NCBI GenBank assembly: GCA_030750765.1
Contig: JASMHM010000001.1
Location: forward strand, 96,541-160,540
Source of the DNA: Candidatus Woesearchaeota archaeon
GTDB taxonomy: Archaea; Nanobdellota; Nanobdellia; Woesearchaeales; ARS49
DNA length: 64,000 nt
Reading direction: 5' to 3'
Positions 32,097 through 42,005 of the stretch are shown in pieces. Within the stretch, counting starts at the first letter, position 1, and the number at the start of each line of letters is the position of its first letter. The notes under the pieces were generated by a model, which saw only the letters and a list, made by a program, of their open reading frames with translations, was not told the DNA's origin and made no database searches. Position numbers and translations under genes: made by a program.

Positions 32097-33473
32097 ATGG
32101 ACTGGCAAGCCGTCTTCGAATGTGTCGCACAGCTACAGACACTACCCCACAAAACAAAGGAAGATCTTGCCATCATAAAAGAAAAAGTGGACGACCTCAT
32201 CACCCTCCTATCCCAAGACGACACAGGATCAGGAGAAAGCCTTAACCGGACAGCAATCGACTTCCAAACCTACCTCGGCCACTTACTTGAGAGCAACTAC
32301 GGCGTTTTCCAAAAGATGGGAGTAAGAAGAATGCTCAAGCAGCTAGGAAGACGCGTCACCGAGCTTAACGCCATGTCAAAAAGAGAGTTTCTCAGGACCG
32401 CAGCAGCCGCAGCCATGGCACCATACATCAAACTTCCTCAAAACAAGAAAACCATCGGCCACCAAATACTAGACATAGAAGCCCCCTTGCACAACGGCAA
32501 GACCCCGCAAAAAGCATACGATAGATTAGACGAATTCATCAAGCGAGTGGGCAAGGAGCTCAAGAACTACCCAGAAAAGTATCACAAAAGCCCAAAACAC
32601 ATGCTGACCAACATCCACCGGTGCATCAAGATGGAAGGATACACCAATATCGAGAGTCAGGATTTTTTCAGCGTGGGATTGATCACGAAGAGAAAGGATT
32701 GCGACGTGGGCAGCATGCTCTTCATCAGCGCAGCCCAAGTGTATGGATTCCCCATCCGAGCAGTCATGATGCCCGGGCACTTGTTTGTGACGTGGGGAGA
32801 TACTCTAGACATTTGCTGGGAAACCACAACCAGTTTCTCTAAGGCCATGGAAACCAAAGAATCCCAACTGAGAAGCTACCGACAAAGCACTAATTTGCTA
32901 AGAAGCAAGACCTACATGCGAGCGCTAAGCAATGACGAGCTACTTTCCTACTACCATGCCAACGTTGCTAACAAAATCATAAACGAAGAAGAAAGACTTC
33001 CCCTAGCAGACGAGTATAGCAAGAAGTCAATAGAGCTCGGCCCGAACATGATCCAAAGCCACATGGTCCGGCTGAACGTGATGCATCGCCATTACAAGAA
33101 GGACATCGCCCACAGACCTGAACTTATCACCACCTACAAAAAGGCCCTCGCTCTCGACCAGGCTTCTGTTGACCCGCAAACAAGAGGGCTACACCATAAT
33201 CTGGCAATCGTGCTGACGTACCGCATCGCATGGAGCAATGCTAAGAAGATAGACTTTGAAGAAATGAAAACCCGGGCCCAAGCCGCGCCAATGAAAGACG
33301 AGTTTGTCGAAGCTAAGAAGCACATGAAAGCCAGCAGCCCTATTAGCAAGGACGGATGGCAAGAAATGTTCATCATCGCAGGTGTGCTCGGCGACACAAC
33401 AGGCGCACGCCAAGCCATACGCCATCTACGAGGCGTCAACATGGGTGAGTTCAAGTTCTGGGTGGCCTCATAG
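32097..33473 (+). CDS. transglutaminase-like/TPR protein with internal Tat-like motif
   Basis: A 458-aa protein. Residues 1-95 form a helical domain; 98-113 read SKREFLRTAAAAAMAP, which looks like a Tat signal but lies inside the protein. Residues about 125-260 are a SirB1/transglutaminase-like core with Cys in KRKDCDVGSMLF and His in MMPGHLFVTWG. The C-terminal 180 residues are TPR-like helices. The ATG at 32097 has a GGGGAGAA sequence upstream. Its close paralogue at 34089 has the same layout. Possible roles are protein cross-linking, protease-like or structural; substrate unknown. Confidence 0.75.
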   Translation: MDWQAVFECVAQLQTLPHKTKEDLAIIKEKVDDLITLLSQDDTGSGESLNRTAIDFQTYLGHLLESNYGVFQKMGVRRMLKQLGRRVTELNAMSKREFLRTAAAAAMAPYIKLPQNKKTIGHQILDIEAPLHNGKTPQKAYDRLDEFIKRVGKELKNYPEKYHKSPKHMLTNIHRCIKMEGYTNIESQDFFSVGLITKRKDCDVGSMLFISAAQVYGFPIRAVMMPGHLFVTWGDTLDICWETTTSFSKAMETKESQLRSYRQSTNLLRSKTYMRALSNDELLSYYHANVANKIINEEERLPLADEYSKKSIELGPNMIQSHMVRLNVMHRHYKKDIAHRPELITTYKKALALDQASVDPQTRGLHHNLAIVLTYRIAWSNAKKIDFEEMKTRAQAAPMKDEFVEAKKHMKASSPISKDGWQEMFIIAGVLGDTTGARQAIRHLRGVNMGEFKFWVAS

Positions 33474-33507
33474 TAGAATTTATTAGCCACCCCTACTCAC
33501 CAAGAAT

Positions 33508-34053
33508 ATGCGACTCACCGCGATAAAACAAGGAAGCTTCAGCGTTGTCCACCAGGACCCTATCCACTGGTACGGCTTAGAAGGAACCAACATCACGCTG
33601 CCACCCCTTCCCAAGATGGATGGTACGCATGCATGCTTTTGCGAGCAGAGCGAGGGGCAAACTCTCGAGATGTTCACGGAATATCCTCCAACAAGGACAA
33701 CCTTAGAACGCACTCGCAAAGGAAGCGGCGTGGTTATCACGTACGGCATGGACCTCCAAAAAACCAGATCAGAAGCATGGAACATAAGAGAACGGTGCGG
33801 CATGCAACTAGTAGAACCTTCCGAACAGTTTTGCGAGATCCTGGCAAGAACGGCAAAAGCGCTCATCCCCACACTACAAAAAGCAGCAAGGATTAGTCTT
33901 CACAAAGAGATACCATTACACGTCAGCATTGGCGTGGAAATTCTCGCTCGCTACCTAATATTCGCCCAGGATCTCAGCCACGCAATATCGTACAGCAGAG
34001 CGTGTGACATGTACGAGCTTAGCCCAGAGATCGTGACGTTCTATCTTGACTAG
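33508..34053 (+). CDS. hypothetical protein
   Basis: A 181-aa soluble protein between two transglutaminase-like paralogues and probably cotranscribed with them. Features seen are a possible N-terminal beta domain (LTAIKQGSFSVVHQDPIHWYG), four cysteines, and a helical C-terminal half (VSIGVEILARYLIFAQDLSHA). No family recognised. Confidence 0.65.
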   Translation: MRLTAIKQGSFSVVHQDPIHWYGLEGTNITLPPLPKMDGTHACFCEQSEGQTLEMFTEYPPTRTTLERTRKGSGVVITYGMDLQKTRSEAWNIRERCGMQLVEPSEQFCEILARTAKALIPTLQKAARISLHKEIPLHVSIGVEILARYLIFAQDLSHAISYSRACDMYELSPEIVTFYLD

Positions 34054-34088
34054 TAACACTTATAACATCATGAATCTGACAGGGCACA

Positions 34089-35465
34089 ATGTGGAAAGAA
34101 ATCATAGAAATGGTGGCTGCCATACAACCTCTACCACACAAGACCAGAGAAGACCTTGTCCTGATCAAAGAAAAGATAGACGTGCTCGTAGACTTACTCA
34201 CTAAAGCAGAATACGCAACCGCTGAAGACTTCATAAAAACCACCCAAGCGTTTCAAGCACATCTAGAGCTTATGCTTCAACATGACAAAGTAGGTATGTT
34301 TCGCAGCATGAGCATAGGTAGAATGCTCAACCAAATAGGAAGGAAAGCCAACGATCTCAACATCATGGACCGAAGACAATTTATGAAAACTGCAGCTGCC
34401 GCAGCCATGGCACCGTACATCAAATTCCAAGGAAAAACAATAGGCCATGAAATCTTAGATATAGAAGCACCAATACATAGAGGGAGAACACCCCAGAAGG
34501 CGTATGACAACTTAGATTCGTTCCTAGAACGCGTAGGAAAAGAATTAAAAAGATATCCTGAGAAGTTTCACAAGAGCCCTAAGCACATGCTCTCTTGCAT
34601 CCATCGATCTATCCTGATGGAAGATTTTGAGATCATCGAAAGTCAAGAGTTTATTAGCGTAGGTTTCGCAACAAAAAAAAGAGACTGCGATGTAGGAAGT
34701 TTGCTGTTTTTGAGCGCTGCAGAAAGATATGGATTCCCCATAAACGGCGTGATCATTCCCGAACACATGTTTGTTTGTTGGGGAAAAGATATGAAAATGA
34801 TCTGGGAAACCGTTAACAGCACGGGCAGTGCCCAGATGACAAAAGAGGAAATGCTCTGAAAACATAATCTACGGAACTCAATCTACAAAACCGCAACGTA
34901 TATGCAGGCCCTCTCCCGCAAGCAAGTGATCTCATTTTACTATGGGCTGGTTGCAGACAACACCTTGGACAAGAAAGGCATGTTCTCCAAAGCTGAAGGT
35001 TTTAGCAAGAAAGCCCTAGAACTCGGTCCAAAAATGTTAGGCAACAAGTTCATACAAGTCAACATACTGTACAGAAAATTCATGAAAGACATAGCAGTAA
35101 GAGAAGAAATTATCAATGCCTACCGAGAGAGTTTGGCCTTAGACCCAGGATTGGCGGATCCTCGCATGCCCCTAATGAACCTCTACCTCTCACACTTACT
35201 CACCTATCGAATGGAGCCAAAAAACAGCAAGAAGATCACCTTCGAAGACATGAAAAAAAGAGGCGCCCAGGAATCTGTGCGCAAGGAGTTTATGGAGGCC
35301 AAGCAAAGTCTATGGAAATACCTGTCATTTAAGCCCAAACGCGATCTTTGGAGAGAGCTGTACTTCATAGAAAGCATACTTGGCGATGAGCAGAAGGCTG
35401 CAGTCGCCCTACGTCGAGCAAAAGGCGCAAACATGGCAAACAACCACTTCTACGTTCCTGAATAG
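34089..35465 (+). pseudogene. transglutaminase-like/TPR paralogue broken by in-frame TGA
   Basis: A paralogue of the gene at 32097, read in one frame of 459 codons with a TGA at 34857-34859. Before it are the helical domain, the Tat-like MDRRQFMKTAAAAAMAP, and the Cys (KRDCDVGSLLF) and His (IIPEHMFVCWG) motifs. After it the TPR part continues in the same frame (TYMQALSRKQVISFYYG against TYMRALSNDELLSYYHA in the intact copy). The TGA replaces an Arg codon, so CGA to TGA fits. Either a young pseudogene, a split protein or a sequence error. Confidence 0.8.
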
Positions 35466-35510
35466 CCACCTTTTTAAGGTATCCCCACGTTATCAAGACT
35501 AGATTCTACC

Positions 35511-37118
35511 ATGGCAAAGGAAATACAACCAGTCATCATCATGCCCGAAGGCACCCAAAGAAGCACAGGGAAAACAGCACAGGGAAATAACATCATGGCT
35601 GCCAAATTGGTAGCAGAAACAGTACGAACAACCCTTGGACCAAAAGGAATGGACAAGATGATCGTGGATTCTTTTGGAGATGTTACGGTTACAAACGATG
35701 GCGTGACCATCCTTGAAGAGATGAAGATCGAACATCCTGCAGCTAAAATGGTTGTGGAAGTAGCAAAAACCCAAGAAGCAGAAGTAGGAGATGGAACCAC
35801 AACCGCAGTCATCATAGCCGGAGAACTTCTAAGCCAAGCAGAACAGTTATTAGAAAAAAACATTCACTCCACCGTCATCATCAAAGGCTACCGCTTAGCA
35901 ACAGCACAATGTTTGAGAAAACTAGAAGAAATCTCACAACCTATAGCCGCAAAAGACGACCAATTACTCAAGAAAATTGCCATGACCGCAATGACAGGTA
36001 AAGGCGCAGAAGCAGCCAAGGAAATACTCGCAGCCATCGCAGTGAAAGCCGTGAAAAGAGTGGGCGAAGATGGAAACTTCAACAAAGACCACATCAAAAT
36101 TGAAAAAAAGTCAGGCGCAAGCGTTGACCACACAGAACTCGTGGAAGGAGTGGTTCTAGAAAAAGAAGCAGTACACCCCAGCATGCCACAAGAAGTAGAC
36201 AACGCAAAGATCGCATTACTAGATTGCGCTATCGAAATAAAGAACACAGAGATAGACGCAAAAATTCAGATAACCGATCCAGGACAGATGCAAGCCTTCC
36301 TAGACCAGGAAGAACAAATGCTCCTAAAATTAGTAGACACCGTGACAGCATCCGGAGCAAACGTTGTGTTCTGCCAAAAAGGCATCGATGACGTCGCACA
36401 ACACTATCTAGCCAAAAGAGGCATCTACGCAGCCAGAAGAGTTAGACAATCAGACATGGAAGCCCTAGCAAGAGCGACAGGCGGCACCATCGTAACAAAC
36501 CTACAAGATCTTACCCAATCAGACCTCGGCAAAGCCGGCAAGGTCAAAGAACTAAAGATGGGCAATGATGAGTTAACATACGTCATGGGATGTAAAAACC
36601 CAAAAGCCGTAACCATCGTAGTACGAGGCGGTACGGATCATATCGCTGATGAAGCAAAAAGAGCGCTAACAGACGCTATAGGCGATGTTGCAGCAAGCCT
36701 CAAAAGCGGAGCAGTCGTTGCAGGTGCAGGCAGCACAGAAACAGAACTCTCAAGACACATACGCAAGTTCGCAGAAAGTCTAGGGGGAAGAGAACAATTA
36801 GCAGTAGAAGCCTTTGCAACTTCCTTAGAGGTCGTACCAAGAACATTGGCAGAAAACGCAGGCCTAGACCCCATTGATGTCATCACTTCCTTAAAGAGCG
36901 CTCACGACCTTAAGCAAACCTGGGCAGGCATCGATGTAAGCTCAGGAAGAACAATGGACGCATGGAAGCAAGGAATATTAGAACCTGTCAAGATCAAAAC
37001 ACAAGCATTGAGCAGCGCTTCAGAAGTAGCACAAATGATTTTGAGAATTGACGACGTCATACTCTCAGAAAAAGGAGCCGAAGCTCCTGCACCCGACATG
37101 GGCGCCATGGGCATGTGA
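35511..37118 (+). CDS. thsA: thermosome subunit (group II chaperonin)
   Basis: A 535-aa CCT/thermosome subunit. Signatures include [48 protein letters not shown] (ATP hydrolysis), [12 protein letters not shown] and a Met/Gly tail (GAMGM). It forms double-ring ATP-dependent folding chambers in the cytoplasm. Only one subunit gene is seen here. A TATA-like TTTTTAAGG lies about 35-40 bp upstream of the ATG. The next gene starts with GTG overlapping the stop by 4 bp. Confidence 0.97.
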   Translation: MAKEIQPVIIMPEGTQRSTGKTAQGNNIMAAKLVAETVRTTLGPKGMDKMIVDSFGDVTVTNDGVTILEEMKIEHPAAKMVVEVAKTQEAEVGDGTTTAVIIAGELLSQAEQLLEKNIHSTVIIKGYRLATAQCLRKLEEISQPIAAKDDQLLKKIAMTAMTGKGAEAAKEILAAIAVKAVKRVGEDGNFNKDHIKIEKKSGASVDHTELVEGVVLEKEAVHPSMPQEVDNAKIALLDCAIEIKNTEIDAKIQITDPGQMQAFLDQEEQMLLKLVDTVTASGANVVFCQKGIDDVAQHYLAKRGIYAARRVRQSDMEALARATGGTIVTNLQDLTQSDLGKAGKVKELKMGNDELTYVMGCKNPKAVTIVVRGGTDHIADEAKRALTDAIGDVAASLKSGAVVAGAGSTETELSRHIRKFAESLGGREQLAVEAFATSLEVVPRTLAENAGLDPIDVITSLKSAHDLKQTWAGIDVSSGRTMDAWKQGILEPVKIKTQALSSASEVAQMILRIDDVILSEKGAEAPAPDMGAMGM

Positions 37119-37788
37119 TAGACTTTCTCCAAAACGCAAGCCCTGAAGAGTTACAAGCAAGAATAACACTAGAAGAAACGTCGATGGTATCCATAATGGG
37201 AAGCTTGGAAGTTCTTTGCGATCAAGAATCAATAGGATACGTGAGATTGATTTTATGGGAGAGCTCCAAATGCCTTCATTGGGATAAGTTTAAACCCTTT
37301 GAATATGTTAGCATAGGTCGCCCGTTGAAACCTTTCCAGGGAAGAGGCGTGGGCACTCTTGTTCATGCACTTGCTCTCAAAGAATACGAACATCTAGACG
37401 ATGATTACGTTGTGAACCACAGCACCATAATTACGTCCGAAAGGGAACGGCACCTCCTTAGCATGGGCACGGTATTTCCGATCCCATACCTTCTGAAAGA
37501 CCATCGAACAAGATGCTACCGTGCCGCAGCACTAAGGGGCTTTGACTTCCCTATGACCCTCTAAGCGAGGAAGGATACACCCCTGCCGTAAGAAGCAGAT
37601 TAGCAGAATGGACACGCCAAATCGCCCCCGAAAACCATAAAGTGTTGCCGCACACACCAAAAGAAACCGCAGCCTACCTCCAAACAGCGCACTGCAAAAA
37701 CAAGATTAGAGTTCTCAATGCGCGCTACCCTGAATGCTTAGACCCCCAACAGGCACCTACATGTCCAGAGGAAAAGTGCAGTGTCTAG
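37115..37788 (+). pseudogene. hypothetical protein gene with a frameshift near 37550
   Basis: The GTG start at 37115 overlaps the thermosome stop. The frame closes at 37564, but from about 37545 the -1 frame continues with PYDPLSEEGYTPAVRSRLAE and 60 more residues to a TAG at 37788. That stop overlaps the next gene start by 8 bp. The combined protein aligns with the paralogue at 37781: VNHSTIITSERERHLLSMG with IGHDSMLEDRRYQCLKMG, and GYTPAVRSRL with LYTPKIIRRC. Loss of one C from a C-run at TTCCCTAT would explain the break. Function unknown. Confidence 0.75.
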
Positions 37789-38422
37789 AACCGCAGACTT
37801 CATCCATGCCGCACCACCTCAAGAACTGTTTAACGCTCTTTCTGTCATCCAAAAAAGCACTTCAGGAACCATGGACTGGGTAGGAACACAATACGAGTAT
37901 GCAGTGATGGTGAAAAGAACCAAAATTGGAGACCTCACAGTAGCCGCCTACCCACAATACGAAGAGCTCCTCTGGAGGGCCATCTATCCTTTCGATGACT
38001 TAGACCAACGACTCGCAACTTCTAACATCCCTCTCGATAGAGTAAGAAAAAAGGGAGTGGGAGCAATGACTGATTTTAAGGCGTGTCAAGCATTGCTGGA
38101 AATATATGACGGAGAGTACGTCATCGGTCACGATTCGATGCTTGAAGATAGAAGATACCAATGTCTCAAAATGGGCATCATCCCTAAAGTCCCAATACTT
38201 CTCCTAGACCACGCCTCTCGTGTTGGAGCATACCTAGAAAAGAAAGGCATAGACACAGGCACTGCCCACCCAGACACGCAAGCACTCTACACACCCAAGA
38301 TCATAAGGCGTTGTCACGAATTCAATAAGCGAAGAAACATGGAATGCTCAGGATTACCCATATCTCCTGAAGAAGCAAGAGAAGCACTACCAGAACTATT
38401 AAAAAAGAACGAACTTGACTAG
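37781..38422 (+). CDS. hypothetical protein, paralogue of the frameshifted gene
   Basis: A 213-aa protein from a GTG start. It shares the layout of the preceding gene: an N-terminal FIHAAPPQELFNAL helix, a middle beta region, and GVGAMTDFKACQALLEIYDGE then HDSMLEDRRYQCLKMG, then a helical C-terminus. The KKGVG/GRGVG segment hints at an acetyltransferase-like CoA loop, but the rest is not convincing. It overlaps ndk's upstream region. Function unknown. Confidence 0.7.
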   Translation: MSRTADFIHAAPPQELFNALSVIQKSTSGTMDWVGTQYEYAVMVKRTKIGDLTVAAYPQYEELLWRAIYPFDDLDQRLATSNIPLDRVRKKGVGAMTDFKACQALLEIYDGEYVIGHDSMLEDRRYQCLKMGIIPKVPILLLDHASRVGAYLEKKGIDTGTAHPDTQALYTPKIIRRCHEFNKRRNMECSGLPISPEEAREALPELLKKNELD

Positions 38423-38426
38423 GCGT

Positions 38427-38873
38427 ATGGAACAAACCTTGTGCATCATCAAGCCTGACGGCGTAAAAAGGAAGCTAGTGGGCGAAGTCATCAAAAGAAT
38501 AGAAAAAAAAGGATTCTCCATACAATATCTCAAGTGCACAAGACTGCCCAAGAAATTCATGAAAGTCTTCTACGGTCACCTCAAAAAGAAGGTAGGCATG
38601 AAACTCTACAACATCATCGTGAACTACATAGCAGAAGGACCTGTTGTTGTCATGATTTTAGAAAGAAAGAACGCAGTAAAAACAATGAGAGCCCTAGCAG
38701 GCCCTACTGATCCTAGCAAAGCAAAGAAAGGAACAATTAGAGGGGATCTAGCTAAGAGTGTCGTGCTAGAAGATTGCGTAAGAAGAATGCAGCCCGTACG
38801 CAACGTAGTACACTGTTGTGGTAGCGTGCCAGAATCCAAAGAAGAGATCAAGATGGTCAAGGCGCTATTGTAG
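38427..38873 (+). CDS. ndk: nucleoside diphosphate kinase
   Basis: A 148-aa Ndk. It has the start TLCIIKPDGVKRKLVGEVI, the GPTDPSKAKKGTIRGD segment and the catalytic His in RNVVHCCGSVPES. It passes the gamma-phosphate from ATP to other nucleoside diphosphates. A 10-residue insertion before the active site (VVLEDCVRRMQ) and the CCG after the His differ from the usual HGSDS, as in some other archaeal forms. The end overlaps the convergent prenyl synthase gene by 17 bp. Confidence 0.93.
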   Translation: MEQTLCIIKPDGVKRKLVGEVIKRIEKKGFSIQYLKCTRLPKKFMKVFYGHLKKKVGMKLYNIIVNYIAEGPVVVMILERKNAVKTMRALAGPTDPSKAKKGTIRGDLAKSVVLEDCVRRMQPVRNVVHCCGSVPESKEEIKMVKALL

Positions 38874-39783
38874 GGCTAATATCTGCAAAGAACTTTCTCG
38901 AAGGTCGCTCGTAATGATAGTACAAGAGCAATCTGGCCGTGGTGCCAAACTGCTTTGACCTTCCACTTGCGGAGTATTTTTGTAACAAAGAATTGCCCAC
39001 GTCAACTTGCTTTCTCGCCCACTGACGCACCGCCTCAGGAGCAGTGTCCAAGAATTCCTTGGCTGACTCTTTGGTAAGTCTACCTTTATCCTTACACTGC
39101 TCGCAAAAAAACCGCAACTCCTCCATCGAAGAGTGCTCCAACCAATCCTTCTTAGGAATGCTAAACACTCCTCGTGCGACGTCCTCTGGCAGGTCTCGTA
39201 GTGCTTGACGGTGTTGCCCTGCAGCTCTAACCACATCCTCCACCTCACCTATCTTGCTGGCCTTTCCTTCGAGTAACTCAAACAGACCACGTATGCAACC
39301 AGACAACTCCATCTGTCGGAAGTACTTGGTTATGGCACTCTCGCTCAGCATCGAAATGTTTCCTGTAGCCCTAAAGTGCTCGCTTCTTTCCTGGTCAAAC
39401 TTCATACACCCCAAAATATCTCTTGTAGCATCACGAAGCGCCCACGAACTGCCTCCTGCAGAATCTAGGCGTTCCCAGCATTTTACCATGATTTCTTCAA
39501 CAAAATCTTTAGGCTTGCCATCCTGGACAAACTTGATCTTTTGCTTAAGATACTCAACAGAAGAAGTATACATAGAGGGTACAGGAACGTCCCCATCCAC
39601 CACGTCATCGATCTCTCTTAGCATCCAATAGTACGGTTCTACAAGGTTCCAACGCTTGCCCAGCACCACTTGCAGGCCAGAAGGAGGAATCCATCGCAGC
39701 ATCAACCCAGGATACTTACGCCTTCCCCTCTTTACCAGGCGAGCGTACATACTTTTTCGCATCTGCGAAGGCATCACTTGCAT
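38857..39783 (-). CDS. squalene/phytoene synthase-like prenyltransferase
   Basis: A 308-aa protein related to head-to-head prenyl synthases. The first Asp-rich motif is LREIDDVVDGD near 60 and the second is QALRDLPEDVARGVF near 193, both in the expected form (DxxxD, DxxED), and SIPKKDW follows as in the family. Overall divergence is high, so the product (squalene, phytoene, or something else) is uncertain. An isoprenoid role in membranes or pigments is possible. A TTTATTAATG box lies about 25 bp upstream of the ATG. Confidence 0.78.
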   Translation of the reverse strand: MQVMPSQMRKSMYARLVKRGRRKYPGLMLRWIPPSGLQVVLGKRWNLVEPYYWMLREIDDVVDGDVPVPSMYTSSVEYLKQKIKFVQDGKPKDFVEEIMVKCWERLDSAGGSSWALRDATRDILGCMKFDQERSEHFRATGNISMLSESAITKYFRQMELSGCIRGLFELLEGKASKIGEVEDVVRAAGQHRQALRDLPEDVARGVFSIPKKDWLEHSSMEELRFFCEQCKDKGRLTKESAKEFLDTAPEAVRQWARKQVDVGNSLLQKYSASGRSKQFGTTARLLLYYHYERPSRKFFADISPTIAP

Positions 39784-39864
39784 AACACAACAATTGCAAC
39801 TAAGACATTAATAAAGCTTTTGAGTAGAAACGTTTAAATACCTAAAGGACCGGTTTTCGCAGTA

Positions 39865-40317
39865 ATGGCCGAGGAACCGAACGATAACTACGATATTCTT
39901 CCGCACTCAGAAGTAGAAGGCTTAAAGGAAGAACTAAGAAAGCTCAAAGAGTTCGAACTACAGCCTAGCAAGAAGATGCAAGTCACGATGCTAGAGCTAA
40001 ACCACAAGCTGGACAAGCTACTATCAATCTTCGAAGAAGCCATGCACAGCATGAAACATCCCACTTCTGCATTGAAAGAGTTCAGAGACATGCAACAAAG
40101 CATAGAAAAAGTTCAAGAACAAAACTCAGACATCGCAGGCGGTATTGTTGCCATCGCGGACCTACTCAAAAAGGGCAAGCTGCCAGATGTCAAAAAGCCC
40201 GACCTAAAACCTGCGCCTGCACCACCAGGCCTACCACCCTTACCAGGCGCACCACCAGGAGCACCTACAGGACTACCACCGCTACCTCCACTACCACCAC
40301 TTCCACCTAGAAAATGA
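39865..40317 (+). CDS. coiled-coil protein with Pro-rich tail
   Basis: A 150-aa protein. Residues 15-110 are helical and probably coiled coil (VEGLKEELRKLKEFELQPSK). Residues 112-150 are Pro/Ala/Gly/Leu-rich (GLPPLPGAPPGAPTGLPPLP), like low-complexity linkers. The TATA box TTTAAATA at about 39833-39840 is 25-30 bp upstream. It overlaps the next gene by 4 bp (ATGA). Similar proteins are common in DPANN genomes, from memory; function unknown. Confidence 0.75.
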   Translation: MAEEPNDNYDILPHSEVEGLKEELRKLKEFELQPSKKMQVTMLELNHKLDKLLSIFEEAMHSMKHPTSALKEFRDMQQSIEKVQEQNSDIAGGIVAIADLLKKGKLPDVKKPDLKPAPAPPGLPPLPGAPPGAPTGLPPLPPLPPLPPRK

Positions 40318-40802
40318 TCGAGCCATACGAAGGGCACGACCACGCCCCAGAGATGCTGTACTTTCTTGGCCAAGCATACGGTAATTATAACGAAAAGCTA
40401 GACGCAAGAAGGAAAGTAGAGACAGCAATTTCTGCATTGAAACAGATAGGATCTATCGCTCTACGAAAAAAGGTCGAAGTCTTAGAAGAACAACTCATCA
40501 CGAGCATCAAGAAAGAGAAAGACATACCTTTAGTGTTAGAAAAGAAGTCACAAGTAGCCAAGCATTACAAAGAAAGCATCAAACGAATCGATCAAGAGAT
40601 CGAGCAATACATCAAAGCCAAAGCTAGGAAGGCCCGCAAGCACCACACCGAAGAAAGAGTACTCCAAAAGCAAGAGATGCAAAAACGCATTGAAAGAGCA
40701 GAACACCTCATCCAGAGTGCGAAAGCCAAAGGCATGGACAAGACCGTAGAACTCCTCGAAGTACGCATCGACCGACTGAAGATGCATTTGGACAAGTTGT
40801 AG
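40314..40802 (+). CDS. coiled-coil protein
   Basis: A 162-aa very helical, charged protein (for example KHYKESIKRIDQEIEQYIKA) coupled to the preceding gene by a 4-bp overlap. The first 40 residues are less charged and may form a small domain; the rest is a long coiled coil. Likely works with the protein at 39865. Function unknown. Confidence 0.75.
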   Translation: MIEPYEGHDHAPEMLYFLGQAYGNYNEKLDARRKVETAISALKQIGSIALRKKVEVLEEQLITSIKKEKDIPLVLEKKSQVAKHYKESIKRIDQEIEQYIKAKARKARKHHTEERVLQKQEMQKRIERAEHLIQSAKAKGMDKTVELLEVRIDRLKMHLDKL

Positions 40803-40842
40803 GACAATAATTCTTAAATAGGAGTGAAGGGGATCGTCAGGT

Positions 40843-41658
40843 ATGACTACAGAAGAGGATACGGGTCTCAATCTAGAAAAAATGGGAGAATCAGACTCTG
40901 TTGCAAAGATTCTCGATGAGTTGTTTCAAAAGGTAAAAAACGCCCCAGAAGCAAAAGCTGCTGCTCTGAAAATTCTTATCGATCAAATGTACCAAGTGGC
41001 GGCCCAAATGCGAGAAGAGCGACAAGTCAAACAGTTTCAGGCACTACAAAAGCAAATGGTCAAACATTGGAAGGATATACAAACAATGTGTGCAGACACC
41101 CCCGAACTCATTGATAAGCTTGAGGCGTGGAAAAAAAGATTTATTGAGCTAAAAACTGTGTCAATGGATCTCATCAAAGGCCTCAAAGATGAGATCGCCG
41201 ACCTCACCCAAAACATCCAAGATGAATGGCAGAACATGCAATTACACATGGGCATTTTTGAAGGAATAGTTATGAAGCATTGCACTTTAGGCATACACGC
41301 ATGGTGGAAAATAGGTTTCGATAGCCAATACGCAAAAAAGGGCAAGTCCATTGACTGGGAGCCTGGAGCAGGACTTGCTTTCTTCCTGGCCGAGTGCAAC
41401 AAGGTAACAACCGGGTTCACTATACTGGAGGGAGGAATTCCTGAGTTTGAAATCAACAAATTTGTAGAACTCTTCAATACCGGCTTAAGAGATGGTGTGG
41501 CTAGACTCACAAAGGAAAGTCATTTGCCAGAGGCACAAGAGAGAGTAACCACCCTCACCGATCTTTCTAAAGAACTAACCAAAAACGTTCGAGAAGTCAC
41601 AAAGCAACTCGCAGGCATAAAGATCATAGTTGATACAAAAATGTTGGAAGCTTTTTAG
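40843..41658 (+). CDS. coiled-coil protein
   Basis: A 271-aa mainly helical protein with its own promoter region (TTCTTAAATA at about 40810-40819). Residues 30-130 are coiled coil. The middle includes a Trp-rich stretch, LGIHAWWKIGFDSQ, and one cysteine-containing patch. The last helix runs to the end. No family recognised. It overlaps the convergent operon at 41655 by 4 bp. Confidence 0.7.
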   Translation: MTTEEDTGLNLEKMGESDSVAKILDELFQKVKNAPEAKAAALKILIDQMYQVAAQMREERQVKQFQALQKQMVKHWKDIQTMCADTPELIDKLEAWKKRFIELKTVSMDLIKGLKDEIADLTQNIQDEWQNMQLHMGIFEGIVMKHCTLGIHAWWKIGFDSQYAKKGKSIDWEPGAGLAFFLAECNKVTTGFTILEGGIPEFEINKFVELFNTGLRDGVARLTKESHLPEAQERVTTLTDLSKELTKNVREVTKQLAGIKIIVDTKMLEAF

Positions 41659-42005
41659 GCTCCCATAATATTTTCCATGGTTAACGCTTCTCGTAACTGA
41701 TCATCGCCGTACGTGGTGTACTTATGGGACCAGGTTTCGTTGCCATTCACGCCAACACCGCAATCTTTGCAGTAGTTGCTTTCGGTTTTGTTGGTCGGAC
41801 ACACGACGCAGCCCTCCATGCGAGTGTAGTTATTCTCTGTACCCGCACCGGGAGTTTCCCAGTCACCATGCCAGGCGCTGTCGCCAGTTCCTGTTCGGAA
41901 GGTGACCTGTCGATTCATGTCTCGGGGATTATCGTTGCCTTCGGTTAATCGATAGTCATGATCGGTAAGGAATTGTCTTGCCTTACTTGGATTGCTCAGA
42001 CTCAT
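41655..42005 (-). CDS. hypothetical Cys-containing protein
   Basis: A 116-aa protein. Residues 66-84 contain four cysteines in CVVCPTNKTESNYCKDCG, a CxxC...CxxC pattern typical of a zinc ribbon. Rich in Asn, Thr and Gly, with no signal peptide. It overlaps the preceding gene by 4 bp (ATGA) and is third in a three-gene operon. No family recognised. Confidence 0.7.
   Translation of the reverse strand: MSLSNPSKARQFLTDHDYRLTEGNDNPRDMNRQVTFRTGTGDSAWHGDWETPGAGTENNYTRMEGCVVCPTNKTESNYCKDCGVGVNGNETWSHKYTTYGDDQLREALTMENIMGA

Noticed and set aside
34857-34859. Selenocysteine at the in-frame TGA
   Set aside because: The paralogue has Arg at this position, not Cys, and no SECIS-like hairpin was evident, so nonsense mutation is simpler.
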